Assembly: GCA_964405685.1 (NCBI GenBank)
Contig: CAYOOP010000001.1
Span: 248,001 to 312,000 of the forward strand
From: CAYOOP01 sp964405685
GTDB taxonomy: Bacteria > Pseudomonadota > Alphaproteobacteria > Rickettsiales > SXRF01
Direction: 5' to 3'
Length of the DNA stretch: 64,000 nucleotides
Positions within the stretch are counted from its first letter, which is position 1, and the number at the start of each line of letters is the position of its first letter. Of the stretch, positions 15,328 through 23,881 are shown in pieces. The notes beneath the pieces are model-generated. The model was not told where the DNA came from. It worked only from the letters and a program-made list of their open reading frames with translations, and ran no database searches. A program made the position numbers and the translations under genes.

Positions 15328-16074
15328 TTACCGCTCCAAATGCGCCTTCGCTTCCGATTGCTTTAAGTAGCTAATGAAACCACGGGCGGCGGGCATTTTC
15401 TCACCGGCAAGAGCGACCGCCTTGTATTCAATAGGCCGCGTGCGGGTGGCGGGGATAGTGCCGATCGTGCGGATGCGTTTGTCGAACGCCACATCGGTTG
15501 CATAGACCAGCGCATAGCTGCCTTGCATCGCAACGGTTTCTAACATCTCATCCAAGTTCTTTCCGTAAACGATGTAAGGCTCCAAATCATCAGCAACACC
15601 GTAAGTTTTCAAGGCTTCACGAGCGAGCGTACCTTGATACAAGGTTTCAGGGTTGCCCAGCAACAGGCCGGGCTGGAAATCGAGCGCGGCAATAATGCCG
15701 CTGGCAGGAAACGTTTCGCCAACATGCAGGGGTGTCGTGTTTTCGGCAGAGGTGATGAGTACGAGTTGGTTGGAAGTCACGCCCGCCTCCGAGTTGAGAT
15801 CCACCACACCACGCTGTTTTAGCGAGGTTAGTAGCGCAGGCGATGCGGTCATCAATACATCATACACCGCACCTTCCACGGCTTGATATTCAAGATCAGC
15901 AAGGTCAGCGAAAGCAAGGGAGACAGCAACGTTGTGACTCGCCGCATAGGCACGCACCGCGCGGCTTAGTGGCACCGCAAGACTGCTGTCGGCCAACACC
16001 GAAAGCGAAGACACTTCTTGTGCATAGGCAGGCACACTGGTTATTGCGAGGAGCAACACGACCAAACGTTTCAT
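15328..16074 (-). CDS. Periplasmic molybdate/oxyanion-binding protein, ModA-like
   Basis: 248 residues. Signal peptide VVLLLAITSVPAYA, then a type-2 solute-binding fold. SVLADSSLAVPLS is the oxyanion loop at the N-terminus, followed by TASPALL, SNQLVLITS, LGNPETLYQGTLAREAL and YALVYATDVAF, the usual ModA hinge and ligand segments. No modB or modC is in the window, and the start overlaps the hpt stop by 4 bases. It could bind another oxyanion such as tungstate. Confidence 0.8.
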   Translation of the reverse strand: MKRLVVLLLAITSVPAYAQEVSSLSVLADSSLAVPLSRAVRAYAASHNVAVSLAFADLADLEYQAVEGAVYDVLMTASPALLTSLKQRGVVDLNSEAGVTSNQLVLITSAENTTPLHVGETFPASGIIAALDFQPGLLLGNPETLYQGTLAREALKTYGVADDLEPYIVYGKNLDEMLETVAMQGSYALVYATDVAFDKRIRTIGTIPATRTRPIEYKAVALAGEKMPAARGFISYLKQSEAKAHLER

Positions 16075-16592
16075 TGCAGCACCCCTATATAGGGCAGCTC
16101 GCGGTAGCGATTGGCGTAGTCAAGGCCGTAGCCTACCACAAATTTGTCTTCGACCGTAAACCCAACAAAATCCGCCTCCACTTCCGCTTTGCGCTTGCCT
16201 GGTTTTTCAAGCAACACCGCCACACGTACATGTTTAGCGCCACGCGCGGAAAGCAACTCTTTCGCTACTGCAAGCGTGCGGCCAGATTCCAAAATGTCAT
16301 CCACAATCAGTACGTCCTGCCCACGAATATCGTCCATCAAACCATGGTGCAGCATCACTGTGCCGCTGCTCTCAAGCGCCGCGCGATAACTCCCGAGCAT
16401 CATGAAATCAACTCGCATGGCAAGGCCCTCAGCGTGCAGTGCACGAATCAAATCAGCAGTAAAAATAAAACTGCCGCGGAGTAGCGAAACGAGTGTCAAC
16501 TCCTTGCCGCTGGTGGTCGCAACTTCATGCGCCAGCGTTTGCATGCGCGCGGCAATCGCCTCCTGAGTGATGAGTGGTGTCACCTCAGGCAT
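16071..16592 (-). CDS. hpt: Hypoxanthine phosphoribosyltransferase
   Basis: 173 residues. Purine salvage enzyme making IMP or GMP from PRPP. The PRPP loop is VLIVDDILESGRTL, LVSLLRGSFIFTADL is the pyrophosphate loop, and DFVGFTVEDKFVVGYGLDY is the base-binding end. ATG at 16592 overlaps the 3' end of the zinc-ribbon gene; the long upstream extension of the frame is the shadow of that gene. Confidence 0.95.
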   Translation of the reverse strand: MPEVTPLITQEAIAARMQTLAHEVATTSGKELTLVSLLRGSFIFTADLIRALHAEGLAMRVDFMMLGSYRAALESSGTVMLHHGLMDDIRGQDVLIVDDILESGRTLAVAKELLSARGAKHVRVAVLLEKPGKRKAEVEADFVGFTVEDKFVVGYGLDYANRYRELPYIGVLQ

Positions 16593-17247
16593 GGGGAGCA
16601 GGGAGCGGCTCTTTGGGTAAGGGGCGGAGCATGAGTTCGTAACCGCTGCCCATCTCCACCATGAAACGGGTGATTTCCGGATCAAGGCGCTTGAGTTCGC
16701 CAATGCTGAAATGAAACACTTCGCCGGGTGGGATGATTTTATCGTCGTTTTTGACGGTTTTGGTGTAGACCACATCGTCGCTTTTGGTGAGCGCTTTGAT
16801 GCGAATCAGCGGTGCGGCTTTCGGAGCGGAACCGTTGTTGGTGACTTCACCGCTAATGATAAAACTTTCAGTGGGCTCAAAACGTTCGCCGCCGTCGGGC
16901 TTTTCGGCAGTGATGTGCACGGCGGAAAAGCCGAGGTCATTGCTGTTTTTAAATCCTAGAAGCCCGGGTGCAAACACCATGGCAGCAAGCACAACGGCGG
17001 CGGCGACCAATACGCTGGAAAATCCGGCGAGTGCAAATTCAAGCGGGGTTAGTTTACTCGGTGTTTTGGGTTTTGCGACTGGTTCTGGTCCGGGGGCTAA
17101 GGTAGCGGGTGCGGGTGCTTCAACTTTCGGCGGATGCGCCGTCCACATGAAGGCGCATTTGCTGCATTTCATTTTGCGCGGGCCCGCATCAAGCGCGGCA
17201 TCGGGCAATTTAAATTTCGCAGAGCAACTGGGGCATTCGATAATCAT
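16585..17247 (-). CDS. MJ0042-type zinc-ribbon membrane protein (DUF3426-like)
   Basis: 220 residues. Two CXXC pairs (IECPSCSAKF and MKCSKCAFMW) form the zinc ribbon found at the start of many alphaproteobacterial proteins. A proline/alanine linker, one membrane helix (about residues 75-100) and a periplasmic beta domain (SGEVTNNGSAPKAAPLIRI) follow. A gene of this type commonly sits next to ftsE, as here, where it is divergent. The function is unknown; envelope biogenesis is likely. Confidence 0.8.
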   Translation of the reverse strand: MIIECPSCSAKFKLPDAALDAGPRKMKCSKCAFMWTAHPPKVEAPAPATLAPGPEPVAKPKTPSKLTPLEFALAGFSSVLVAAAVVLAAMVFAPGLLGFKNSNDLGFSAVHITAEKPDGGERFEPTESFIISGEVTNNGSAPKAAPLIRIKALTKSDDVVYTKTVKNDDKIIPPGEVFHFSIGELKRLDPEITRFMVEMGSGYELMLRPLPKEPLPAPHA

Positions 17248-17287
17248 GTTACTGGCACTATCATATTTTTTCGTTTATAGAAAGGGT

Positions 17288-17941
17288 ATGATCTCACTTA
17301 AAAATATTGCCTTCGCTTACGAGCATGGATCGCTGATTTTGGAGGATGTGAACCTCATGCTCCCGGCCGGTTCATTTCATTTTATCACCGGCCCGAGCGG
17401 TGCGGGGAAAACAAGCCTGTTGAATCTGTTGGCGCTGACCGCGCGCCCGATTCGCGGGACGATTACGATGAATGAAACGGTGGTAAGCAAGCTGACGCGC
17501 GAATCGCTACCGAAATATCGCAGGCGGATTGGCGTGGTCTCGCAAGCCTATGATTTGCTATCGCATATGACGATTGCAGAAAATATTGCACTACCGCTCA
17601 AAGTCGCAGGTGAAACGCCCGCTCAAATCGCGCCGAAAGTGGACGAAATGCTCGAGTGGATGGAGCTTTCGCACTATAAGCATACCTATCCGGATGTGCT
17701 TTCCGGCGGCCAGCGTCAACGGGTGGCGATTGCCCGCGCGGTGATTACCAAGCCGCAATTGCTCTTGGCCGACGAGCCGACGGGCAGTCTTGATCCGACG
17801 CTCGCGCACCGTTTTATTTATCTATTTGAGGCGCTTAATCAGATGGGGACGACGGTGTTGATTGCCACCCACGACGAGCACCTAATCTCGCTCTTTCAAT
17901 ATCCGGTGCTGAAACTTGCAGATGGGCGCATCATCGCGTAA
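17288..17941 (+). CDS. ftsE: Cell-division ABC transporter ATPase FtsE
   Basis: 217 residues. Walker A GPSGAGKTSLL, Q-loop VVSQAYDLL, signature LSGGQRQRVAIARAV, Walker B LLLADEPTGSLD and H-switch ATHDEH. It begins with the family-like MISLKNIAFAYE, chosen at the ATG at 17288 in place of the much longer open frame, which runs over the divergent gene. FtsE normally works with FtsX encoded directly downstream; here argH follows after 12 bases. It may therefore work with a distant ftsX or another permease. The LolD family is the main alternative. Confidence 0.8.
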   Translation: MISLKNIAFAYEHGSLILEDVNLMLPAGSFHFITGPSGAGKTSLLNLLALTARPIRGTITMNETVVSKLTRESLPKYRRRIGVVSQAYDLLSHMTIAENIALPLKVAGETPAQIAPKVDEMLEWMELSHYKHTYPDVLSGGQRQRVAIARAVITKPQLLLADEPTGSLDPTLAHRFIYLFEALNQMGTTVLIATHDEHLISLFQYPVLKLADGRIIA

Positions 17942-17953
17942 ACTCAAGACCTT

Positions 17954-19351
17954 ATGAAAAAATCAGACGACAATGCGAATGCGATGTGGGGTGGCGTGTT
18001 TGATGCTGCGCCGAGTGCGCTTATGACCACGATCAACGCGTCGATTGATGTGGATAAGCGGCTGTATGCCGAAGATATCGCCGGCTCGATTGCGCACGCC
18101 AACATGCTTGCGAAGCAAGGAATTATTTCAAAGGATGATGCGGCGAAAATGGTTGCGGGGTTGAACCAAATCAAGAGTGAAATCGAACGTGGCGAATTTA
18201 AATTCACACCGCAACTTGAAGATATTCACATGCACGTGGAAGCGCGGTTGAAAGAAATTATCGGTGAGGCGGCCGGGCGGCTGCATACCGCACGCTCACG
18301 CAACGATCAGGTGGCAACCGACATGCGCCTGTGGGTGAAAAAAGCGTGCGCGGCGGTGGATAGCAAGTTGCAGGATTTGCAGAAGACGCTGATCGGACTC
18401 GCAGAGCTACATGCGGCGACGATCATGCCGGGATTTACGCATTTACAAACGGCGCAACCGGTGACTCTTGGGCACCACTTGCTGGCCTACACCGAAATGT
18501 TTGGGCGGGACCGCTTAAGGGCGCAGGATGCGGCAAAACATATGGATGAATGTCCGCTGGGTTCAGCGGCACTTGCAGGAACCTCGTTTCCGATTGATCG
18601 GGAAGCGACCGCGAAGGCGCTTGGGTTTGGTGCGCCGACGGCGAATTCGCTCGATGGCGTATCCGCCCGGGATTTTGTGCTCGAGTTTTTAAGTAGCGCA
18701 AGTATTTGCGCCGTGCATCTGTCGCGGTTTGCGGAAGAGTTGATTTTATGGTCCTCTGCACAGTTCCAATTTATCACACTGTCGGATGCGTTTTCGACCG
18801 GCAGTTCCATCATGCCGCAAAAAAGAAATCCCGATGCAGCGGAGTTAATTCGCGGAAAAACCGGGCGCGTGATTGGGAATCTGGTTGCAATGCTGACCAC
18901 GATGAAAGCGCTGCCGCTGGCCTACAACAAAGACATGCAGGAAGACAAGGCGGGGACGTTTGAGGCGTTTGATACCCTGGTGTTGTGTATCCGTTGTCTA
19001 AAAGGCATGGTCGCGGACATGCAGGTGAATGAAAAAACGATGCTCGAGGCTGCAGGCTATGGCTATGCCAACGCTACGGATCTGGCAGATTGGCTGGTGC
19101 AGGCGCTCAATATTCCGTTTCGGGAAGCACACCATATCACCGGTCAAATCGTGAAGCTTGCGAGCAAAAATAGCAAGCAGCTGGCAGAGCTTTCGCTTGT
19201 GGAATTGCAAAGTGTGGAACCTAAAATCACCGATAAAGTGTATGCGGTGCTTGGTACCAAAGCATCAGTTGATAGCCGCACAAGCTTCGGCGGCACTGCG
19301 CCTGCAAACGTAAAAGAAGCAGTGGCGAGCGCGAGGAAAAAATGGCTGTGA
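17954..19351 (+). CDS. argH: Argininosuccinate lyase
   Basis: 465 residues, full length. It splits argininosuccinate to arginine and fumarate. MWGGVFDAAPS, HTARSRNDQVATDMRLW and the flexible loop GSSIMPQKRNPDAAELIRGK with the catalytic serine are present. ATG at 17954 follows ftsE by 12 bases. It starts the argH-lptM-lysA group that is conserved in Alphaproteobacteria. Confidence 0.97.
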   Translation: MKKSDDNANAMWGGVFDAAPSALMTTINASIDVDKRLYAEDIAGSIAHANMLAKQGIISKDDAAKMVAGLNQIKSEIERGEFKFTPQLEDIHMHVEARLKEIIGEAAGRLHTARSRNDQVATDMRLWVKKACAAVDSKLQDLQKTLIGLAELHAATIMPGFTHLQTAQPVTLGHHLLAYTEMFGRDRLRAQDAAKHMDECPLGSAALAGTSFPIDREATAKALGFGAPTANSLDGVSARDFVLEFLSSASICAVHLSRFAEELILWSSAQFQFITLSDAFSTGSSIMPQKRNPDAAELIRGKTGRVIGNLVAMLTTMKALPLAYNKDMQEDKAGTFEAFDTLVLCIRCLKGMVADMQVNEKTMLEAAGYGYANATDLADWLVQALNIPFREAHHITGQIVKLASKNSKQLAELSLVELQSVEPKITDKVYAVLGTKASVDSRTSFGGTAPANVKEAVASARKKWL

Positions 19352-19518
19352 GGTGGTTGTTGCTCGCCATTTGCGCAAGTTTTGCGGTGAGTGGTTGCGC
19401 CTATAAGGGCGGTCTTAAAACGCCGACGGAAGCGGAAGAAGCTGCGCGGAAGAAAGAAAAGAAAAAAGAAAAAGCAGCCGAGAGAGCGCAACAACAAGCG
19501 CCTGAGCAAAGCGAGTAG
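19342..19518 (+). CDS. lptM: Small lipoprotein LptM (YifL-like)
   Basis: 58 residues. Signal peptide WLLLAICASFAVSG ends at a lipobox with cysteine 19, and the mature start CAYKGGLKTP matches the C-x-K-G-x-L-x-x-P signature of LptM. That protein assists disulfide maturation of the LptD-LptE lipopolysaccharide translocon. The tail is charged and helical (lysine and glutamate runs). The ATG at 19342 overlaps argH by 10 bases, and the stop is 2 bases before lysA, which is the usual LptM neighbourhood. Confidence 0.88.
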   Translation: MAVRWLLLAICASFAVSGCAYKGGLKTPTEAEEAARKKEKKKEKAAERAQQQAPEQSE

Positions 19519-19520
19519 TC

Positions 19521-20774
19521 ATGGATTTTTTTGCGTATAAAAATGGAATCTATCACGCAGAGGGCGTGAGTGTTCCGGCGCTCGCTAAGGCAGTGGGCAC
19601 ACCGTTTTATTGTTATTCTGAGGCGACGCTAAAACGTCATGTGGACGTGCTCCAGCAAGCCTTTGCTGCGCGCCCCGCTCGAATTTGCTTTGCCGTGAAG
19701 GCCAATTGCAATTTGGGCGTGCTGGCAACGCTTGCCTCGATGGGTGTGGGGGCAGATGTGGTTTCGGAAGGTGAAATTCGTCTCGCTCGTACGGCGGGTA
19801 TTGCGGCGGATAAAATTGTGTTTTCGGGCGTTGGCAAATCGAAAAACGAAATGGCCTATGCGCTTTCTGAGGGCATTTTCCAATTTAATGCGGAGTCCGC
19901 CTCCGAAGTGCGCCAGCTTTCGGACGTGGCGGTTTCTCTAGGCAAAAAAGCATCTCTGGCACTGCGTGTGAATCCGGATGTGGTGGCAGGAACGCATGCA
20001 AAAATTTCAACTGGGCACAAAGAAAGCAAGTTCGGCATTTCGTTTGATGAGGCGCGGGCGCTTTATAAGGAAGCGCTCATATTGCCAGGAATTTCCGTGC
20101 AGGGAATTTCCGTGCATATCGGTTCGCAGCTGACTTCGCTTAGCCCCTTTGCGGAGGCGTTTAAGCGGCTGGCGGAGTTTGTGAAAGAACTGCGTGCAGC
20201 AGGTGTCCCCATCCAAACGATTGATGTAGGCGGTGGTTTGGGTGTGCCGTATGAGGCGGCGAAAAATCCGCCGTCGCCGGCGGAATATGCGAAAGTGGTG
20301 CTGGATGCGCTAAAGGATACGGACGGCGAACTCATGTGCGAACCGGGGCGGTTACTGGTTGGCAATGCAGGCATTTTGGTCGCCGAGGTGCTCTATACCA
20401 AGACGACCGGAGACAAATGCTTTTTGGTGGTGAATGCGGGGATGAATGATTTGATTCGCCCGGCGATGTATGATGCATATCATGATGTGTTTGCGGTGAA
20501 AGAAAGTGCGAATACAGAAGCGTATGATGTGGTGGGGCCGGTGTGTGAGAGTAGCGATGTGTTCGCCGAAGGGCGCAAATTGCCGTTGATGCAACCGGGA
20601 GATTTGGTCGTGTTTCGTACCGCAGGCGCCTATGGCGCGGTGATGTCGGGCACATATAATGCACGCATGCTGGTGCCGGAGGTGATGGTGAAAGGTGAGC
20701 AATTTGCGATTACGCGGCCGCGCCAGACTTATAATGATTTTATTGGGCAGTATGCACTGCCGGTGTGGAAGTAG
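19521..20774 (+). CDS. lysA: Diaminopimelate decarboxylase
   Basis: 417 residues, PLP enzyme of alanine-racemase fold, last step of lysine synthesis. YSEATLKRHV and CFAVKANCNL (PLP lysine) are N-terminal; GGGLGVPYE and CEPGRLLVGNAG bind the phosphate; CESSDVFAEGRKLP supplies the catalytic cysteine; AGAYGAVMSGTYN closes. It is the third gene of argH-lptM-lysA. A dispersed repeat begins 5 bases after its stop. Confidence 0.97.
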   Translation: MDFFAYKNGIYHAEGVSVPALAKAVGTPFYCYSEATLKRHVDVLQQAFAARPARICFAVKANCNLGVLATLASMGVGADVVSEGEIRLARTAGIAADKIVFSGVGKSKNEMAYALSEGIFQFNAESASEVRQLSDVAVSLGKKASLALRVNPDVVAGTHAKISTGHKESKFGISFDEARALYKEALILPGISVQGISVHIGSQLTSLSPFAEAFKRLAEFVKELRAAGVPIQTIDVGGGLGVPYEAAKNPPSPAEYAKVVLDALKDTDGELMCEPGRLLVGNAGILVAEVLYTKTTGDKCFLVVNAGMNDLIRPAMYDAYHDVFAVKESANTEAYDVVGPVCESSDVFAEGRKLPLMQPGDLVVFRTAGAYGAVMSGTYNARMLVPEVMVKGEQFAITRPRQTYNDFIGQYALPVWK

Positions 20775-20778
20775 TTTT

Positions 20779-20903
20779 CGTCATTGCGAGCGTGGCGAAG
20801 CATCCATCCGCCTCGCTGAAGCTTCGGCGAGACAAGGCTTGCCACGCCGTAGTCTTGACGTAGGCGGGGATTGCTTCGTCGGCGATGTCTCCTCGCAATG
20901 ACG
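20779..20903. repeat. CGTCATTGCGAG inverted repeat, copy 2
   Basis: Ends CGTCATTGCGAG (20779-20790) and CTCGCAATGACG (20892-20903) are the same as copy 1 at 9872. Inside are GCGTGGCGAAG, a hairpin GCTGAAGCTTCGGC and GGATTGCTTCGTCGGCGATG, the last matching the CATCGCCGACGAAGCAATCC part of copy 1 in inverse orientation. It fills the gap between the convergent lysA and fliP. Confidence 0.85.
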
Positions 20904-21647
20904 TTACTGAAAACTCCGAATCAAACTTCCGCAGATCATGTACCAACCGTCGATTAATACGAAGAAGATCAGCTTGAAAGGAAGCGCGATCATGACCGGT
21001 GGGAGCATCATCATCCCCATCGCCATCAAGATCGATGCCACGAGCATGTCGATGATGACGAAGGGCAGAAAAATCAGAAAGCCGATTTCAAACGCACGTT
21101 TGAGTTCGCTGATCATGAAGGCAGGAACAAGCATACGAAACGGCGTATCCTCCGGCGTGTCAATTTTGGTGTTGGGCTCTAGGCTCATGAATAGTTCAAG
21201 GTCTTTTTCGCGGACGTGTTTCATCATAAACACATGGAAGGGCGTGGACATGCGGTCGAAGGCCTGGCGTTCGTCGATTTGTTCGGCGAGGAGTGGAGCG
21301 ACGCCGTCGTCGTAGGCGGCTTCGAAGGTGGGGGCCATGATGAAGAGGGTGAGGAACAGTGCGAGTGCCACCATGACCTGATTGGGTGGGGTTTGTTGCA
21401 GACCAATCGCGGTGCGAAGCAGCGAGAGTACGATGATGATGCGGGCAAACGAGGTAACCATAAGCAATAGCGCCGGCGCGAGCGAGATTACCGTCATGAA
21501 AAGGATGAGTTGAATCAGGCGGCCGGTCGCGGTGGCCGAGGAGGTTTTGCCGAGGTCGATGTTGAGGGCTTGTGCATAGGCATCGGTGCCACACCATAGG
21601 ATGGTGAGGGCGAAAACTAGGGTGCCGAGGGCAGCGAGCTTACGCAC
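20904..21647 (-). CDS. fliP: Flagellar export-gate protein FliP
   Basis: 247 residues. A cleavable signal peptide (residues 1-25) and the family blocks QLILFMTVISLAPALLLMVTS, RIIIVLSLLRTAIG, PPNQVMVALALFLT, LVPAFMISELKRAFEIGF and the C-terminal GMMMLPPVMIALPFK are all seen. It forms the FliPQR gate complex of the flagellar type III export apparatus. The start overlaps fliO by 8 bases. fliQ and fliR are not in this window. Confidence 0.97.
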   Translation of the reverse strand: MRKLAALGTLVFALTILWCGTDAYAQALNIDLGKTSSATATGRLIQLILFMTVISLAPALLLMVTSFARIIIVLSLLRTAIGLQQTPPNQVMVALALFLTLFIMAPTFEAAYDDGVAPLLAEQIDERQAFDRMSTPFHVFMMKHVREKDLELFMSLEPNTKIDTPEDTPFRMLVPAFMISELKRAFEIGFLIFLPFVIIDMLVASILMAMGMMMLPPVMIALPFKLIFFVLIDGWYMICGSLIRSFQ

Positions 21648-21924
21648 GGGGTTTTTCTCCGATTAAAGTTTCAAGGAGTGTAGCCGATTCGGGGGACAAC
21701 AACACCACATGCTGCACCAAATCGCGTTGAATAATTACGCATTTGTGGCGTGCGTCAATGGCGCATTGGTCGACGACGCGCAGGCGCGATTCTCTTTTAA
21801 ATTTTTCCAGCCACATCCCTTGGGCGCCAAATCTTTTGAGCAGAAACGCAAAGCCAAGAATCAGTGCAAGCACTAGCACGAAGGCACCTAAAGTGTGGAG
21901 GATGTTGATGCTGTCGTTCGCCAT
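21640..21924 (-). CDS. fliO: Flagellar biosynthesis protein FliO
   Basis: 94 residues: one N-terminal membrane helix (about 9-28) and a small cytoplasmic domain (RLRVVDQCAIDARHKCVIIQ, then HVVLLSPESATLLE), the FliO pattern. It stabilises FliP during assembly. It lies just upstream of fliP, overlapping by 8 bases, and its start abuts the stop of the previous gene. Confidence 0.85.
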   Translation of the reverse strand: MANDSINILHTLGAFVLVLALILGFAFLLKRFGAQGMWLEKFKRESRLRVVDQCAIDARHKCVIIQRDLVQHVVLLSPESATLLETLIGEKPRA

Positions 21925-22247
21925 TATTTTGTGTCGTCGATGGTGTTGATTTTGCTATAGGCAGCATTGGCCGCGCGGTGGTGTGGTTGCGAGCCGAGTT
22001 CGCCTTGGATTGCGGAGCGGCGGTCGGTGAGCGTGGTTTCGAGTTCTCTTAAAGCATCAAACAAGGCACCGAGTTCGCCGCGGTATTCCATGCGTTTTTC
22101 GAGGGGGAGTTCGTTGATGGTGGTGGTAAGTTCTTCGACTTTTTGATTGAGCGCGTCCATATCCGCAACCGGCTCGGACTGCGCGACGGCAATGGCTTGC
22201 TTGATGAAATCCATGACGCCTTGGTAGATGGTGGTGATGTCTTGCAT
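21924..22247 (-). CDS. Unrecognised helical protein in the flagellar operon
   Basis: 107 residues, no signal or membrane helix. A central predicted coiled coil (ALNQKVEELTTTINELP, then ELGALFDALRELETTL) is its main feature. Its place between the FlhB-tail gene and fliO, with one-base overlaps on both sides, suggests a flagellar export chaperone or assembly factor of FliT/FliJ-like shape. This is from context and shape; no family motif is recognised. Confidence 0.55.
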   Translation of the reverse strand: MQDITTIYQGVMDFIKQAIAVAQSEPVADMDALNQKVEELTTTINELPLEKRMEYRGELGALFDALRELETTLTDRRSAIQGELGSQPHHRAANAAYSKINTIDDTK

Positions 22248-22540
22248 CAGGGCTTTGCTTTCATCTGATTATTTTTGCGGTAGATGTAGGAAAGAATTTC
22301 CGCCACCGCCATATAGGCCTCAGCGGGAATGGGCGTGTCAATCTCAAACTTGGACAGCAGCTGTGCGAGGTCCTTGTCTTCCCTGATTTCAATGCCGTGT
22401 TTCTTGGCGAGTTCGATGATCGCCTCGGCGATGGTGCCCTTGCCTTTGGCGGAAATGACCGGGGCGGGGACGATGCCGCGATCGTATTTGAGCGCTACCG
22501 CCAGGCGGTCGCGATCAAAATCCGAATCGCCCTCACTCAT
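22247..22540 (-). CDS. Stand-alone FlhB C-terminal-domain protein
   Basis: 97 residues. AVALKYDRG, ISAKGKGTIAEAIIELAKKHGI and IPAEAYMAVAEILSYIYR match the cytoplasmic substrate-specificity domain of FlhB/YscU. The membrane part and the autocleavage NPTH are missing, as in the separate FlhB2/FlhX-like proteins known beside full FlhB in many bacteria. ATG at 22540 is chosen; the longer frame is the shadow of csrA. It may tune hook-to-filament switching. Confidence 0.85.
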   Translation of the reverse strand: MSEGDSDFDRDRLAVALKYDRGIVPAPVISAKGKGTIAEAIIELAKKHGIEIREDKDLAQLLSKFEIDTPIPAEAYMAVAEILSYIYRKNNQMKAKP

Positions 22541-22790
22541 CGGGGGTGATCTCTTTGGGTAGGGCGTTGAAATCGATGGTGATCTCGCCCAGATCTGCGG
22601 TGTCGACATCCGCCGTTGCAGCGATGTTTTGCTGTTTGATTTTCTCGTAGAGCTCTTTGCGAAGAATAGAGGCGTTCGGCGGAAATACAAACCCCAGCTT
22701 AATACTGCGACCCTTGATCTCAACCACGGTGAGTTCAATGGCGTCGTTGATAATGATCGATTCGCCTTCTTTGCGGGAAAGATACAGCAT
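22533..22790 (-). CDS. csrA: Carbon storage regulator CsrA
   Basis: 85 residues. MLYLSRKEGESIIIND and IKLGFVFPPNASILRKELYEKI follow the CsrA fold; the usual GVxAP in the loop is GFVFPP here. CsrA binds GGA motifs in mRNAs, and in Alphaproteobacteria it is often flagellum-linked. The C-terminal 20 residues are an acidic extension. It is first in the minus-strand flagellar operon, divergent from flgB, and overlaps the FlhB-tail gene by 8 bases. Confidence 0.93.
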   Translation of the reverse strand: MLYLSRKEGESIIINDAIELTVVEIKGRSIKLGFVFPPNASILRKELYEKIKQQNIAATADVDTADLGEITIDFNALPKEITPDE

Positions 22791-22907
22791 GACGAGGGTT
22801 TTTCAAGTTGGCACGGTTTTCGCTCTACACTTCATTCGAGAATAAAGTGTAGAAGCGCAAGTAGTGCTTACATATCCCGAATAAAAACAAAAAGCGAGCA
22901 AAACTAT

Positions 22908-23321
22908 ATGGATATCGGCAGCTTACCCGTGTTTCGTCTGGCCAGGGAGAAAATGCAGTTCTTGAGTGAGCGCCAGGTGGTGCTTGCTCAAAACGTCGCC
23001 AATGTCGACACACCCGGCTATGCCGCTAAAGATTTGAAAACGCCAAATTTTAAAGCGATGGTCAGCGGCGGGATGAGCGACCTTGGGATTATGCGCACCA
23101 ACCCGATGCATTTTGATGTGCAGCCAGCAACCAAAGGTGGGCATTACAAAGCCGCCAATGATGCTGGCGATGAACGCAACCCGGATGACAGCCGCGTTTC
23201 GCTTGATGATGAACTCAAAAAAGTCGCGCAGACGCAGATGGAATATAACATCGCCACCAGCGTCTACCGCAAGCAAATCGGCATGTTCAAGCTGGCGCTT
23301 GGCAATACGAACGCAGGATAA
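22908..23321 (+). CDS. flgB: Flagellar basal-body rod protein FlgB
   Basis: 137 residues. LSERQVVLAQNVANVDTPGY is the rod-protein N-terminal signature, and the C-terminal helix SLDDELKKVAQTQMEYNIAT pairs with it. FlgB forms the proximal rod. The ATG at 22908 begins the normal N-terminus; the earlier open frame overlaps csrA. It starts a flgB-flgC-fliE operon, the classic order. Confidence 0.96.
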   Translation: MDIGSLPVFRLAREKMQFLSERQVVLAQNVANVDTPGYAAKDLKTPNFKAMVSGGMSDLGIMRTNPMHFDVQPATKGGHYKAANDAGDERNPDDSRVSLDDELKKVAQTQMEYNIATSVYRKQIGMFKLALGNTNAG

Positions 23322-23335
23322 GAGTAGGATAGACT

Positions 23336-23743
23336 ATGCAAATTACTAATGCCATGGATGTCGCCGCTAGCGGGATGAAAGCCCAGTCGGATCGTTTGCG
23401 TGTGATCGCAGAAAACATTGCCAATGCGGAATCGACTGGTGCTACGCCAGGGTCGGAACCTTATCGGCGCCAGATTGTGGTGTTTAAAAATGAGCTGGAC
23501 CGCAAGCTTGGCGTGCAAGTAGTCAATGTCAAAGAACAGATTAAAGATAAATCCGACTTTAATCTCAAATACATGCCCGGCCATCCGGCGGCGAATGCTG
23601 ATGGGTACGTCTTGATGCCTAATGTGAACACGATTATTGAAATGGTGGACATGCGCGAGGCCAGGCGTGGATATGAAGCAAATCTCGGCGTAGTCGAAGT
23701 CAGCAAAGCAATGGTGAACCGTACTCTCGAGCTATTGCGCTGA
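23336..23743 (+). CDS. flgC: Flagellar basal-body rod protein FlgC
   Basis: 135 residues. AMDVAASGMKAQSDRLRVIAENIANAEST is split here as the N-terminal rod block (residues 5-33), with the middle strand region and a C-terminal NTIIEMVDMREARRGYEAN coiled coil. It is 14 bases after flgB. Confidence 0.96.
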   Translation: MQITNAMDVAASGMKAQSDRLRVIAENIANAESTGATPGSEPYRRQIVVFKNELDRKLGVQVVNVKEQIKDKSDFNLKYMPGHPAANADGYVLMPNVNTIIEMVDMREARRGYEANLGVVEVSKAMVNRTLELLR

Positions 23744-23750
23744 TAATTGC

Positions 23751-23837
23751 GTCATCCTGCTTAACCCGGAGGGTTAGAGCAAGATCTCATAAACCCAGGA
23801 GATTCTGCCCCATGACTTCGTTGTGAGAAGAATGACG
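23751..23837. repeat. Paired-hairpin intergenic repeat, copy 3 (degenerate)
   Basis: GTCATCCTGCT, then TAACCC-GGA-GGGTTA, then AGATCTCAT, and a second imperfect hairpin from GATTCTGC to AGAATGAC around ACTTCGT. The skeleton agrees with copy 1: GATCTCAT spacer, ATTCTGC left arm, TTCGT loop side, GAATGAC end. It separates flgC from fliE. Confidence 0.65.
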
Positions 23838-23881
23838 GTGGAATTAACTGTTATTTAAGGCCAATCTTGTAAGTGAACACT

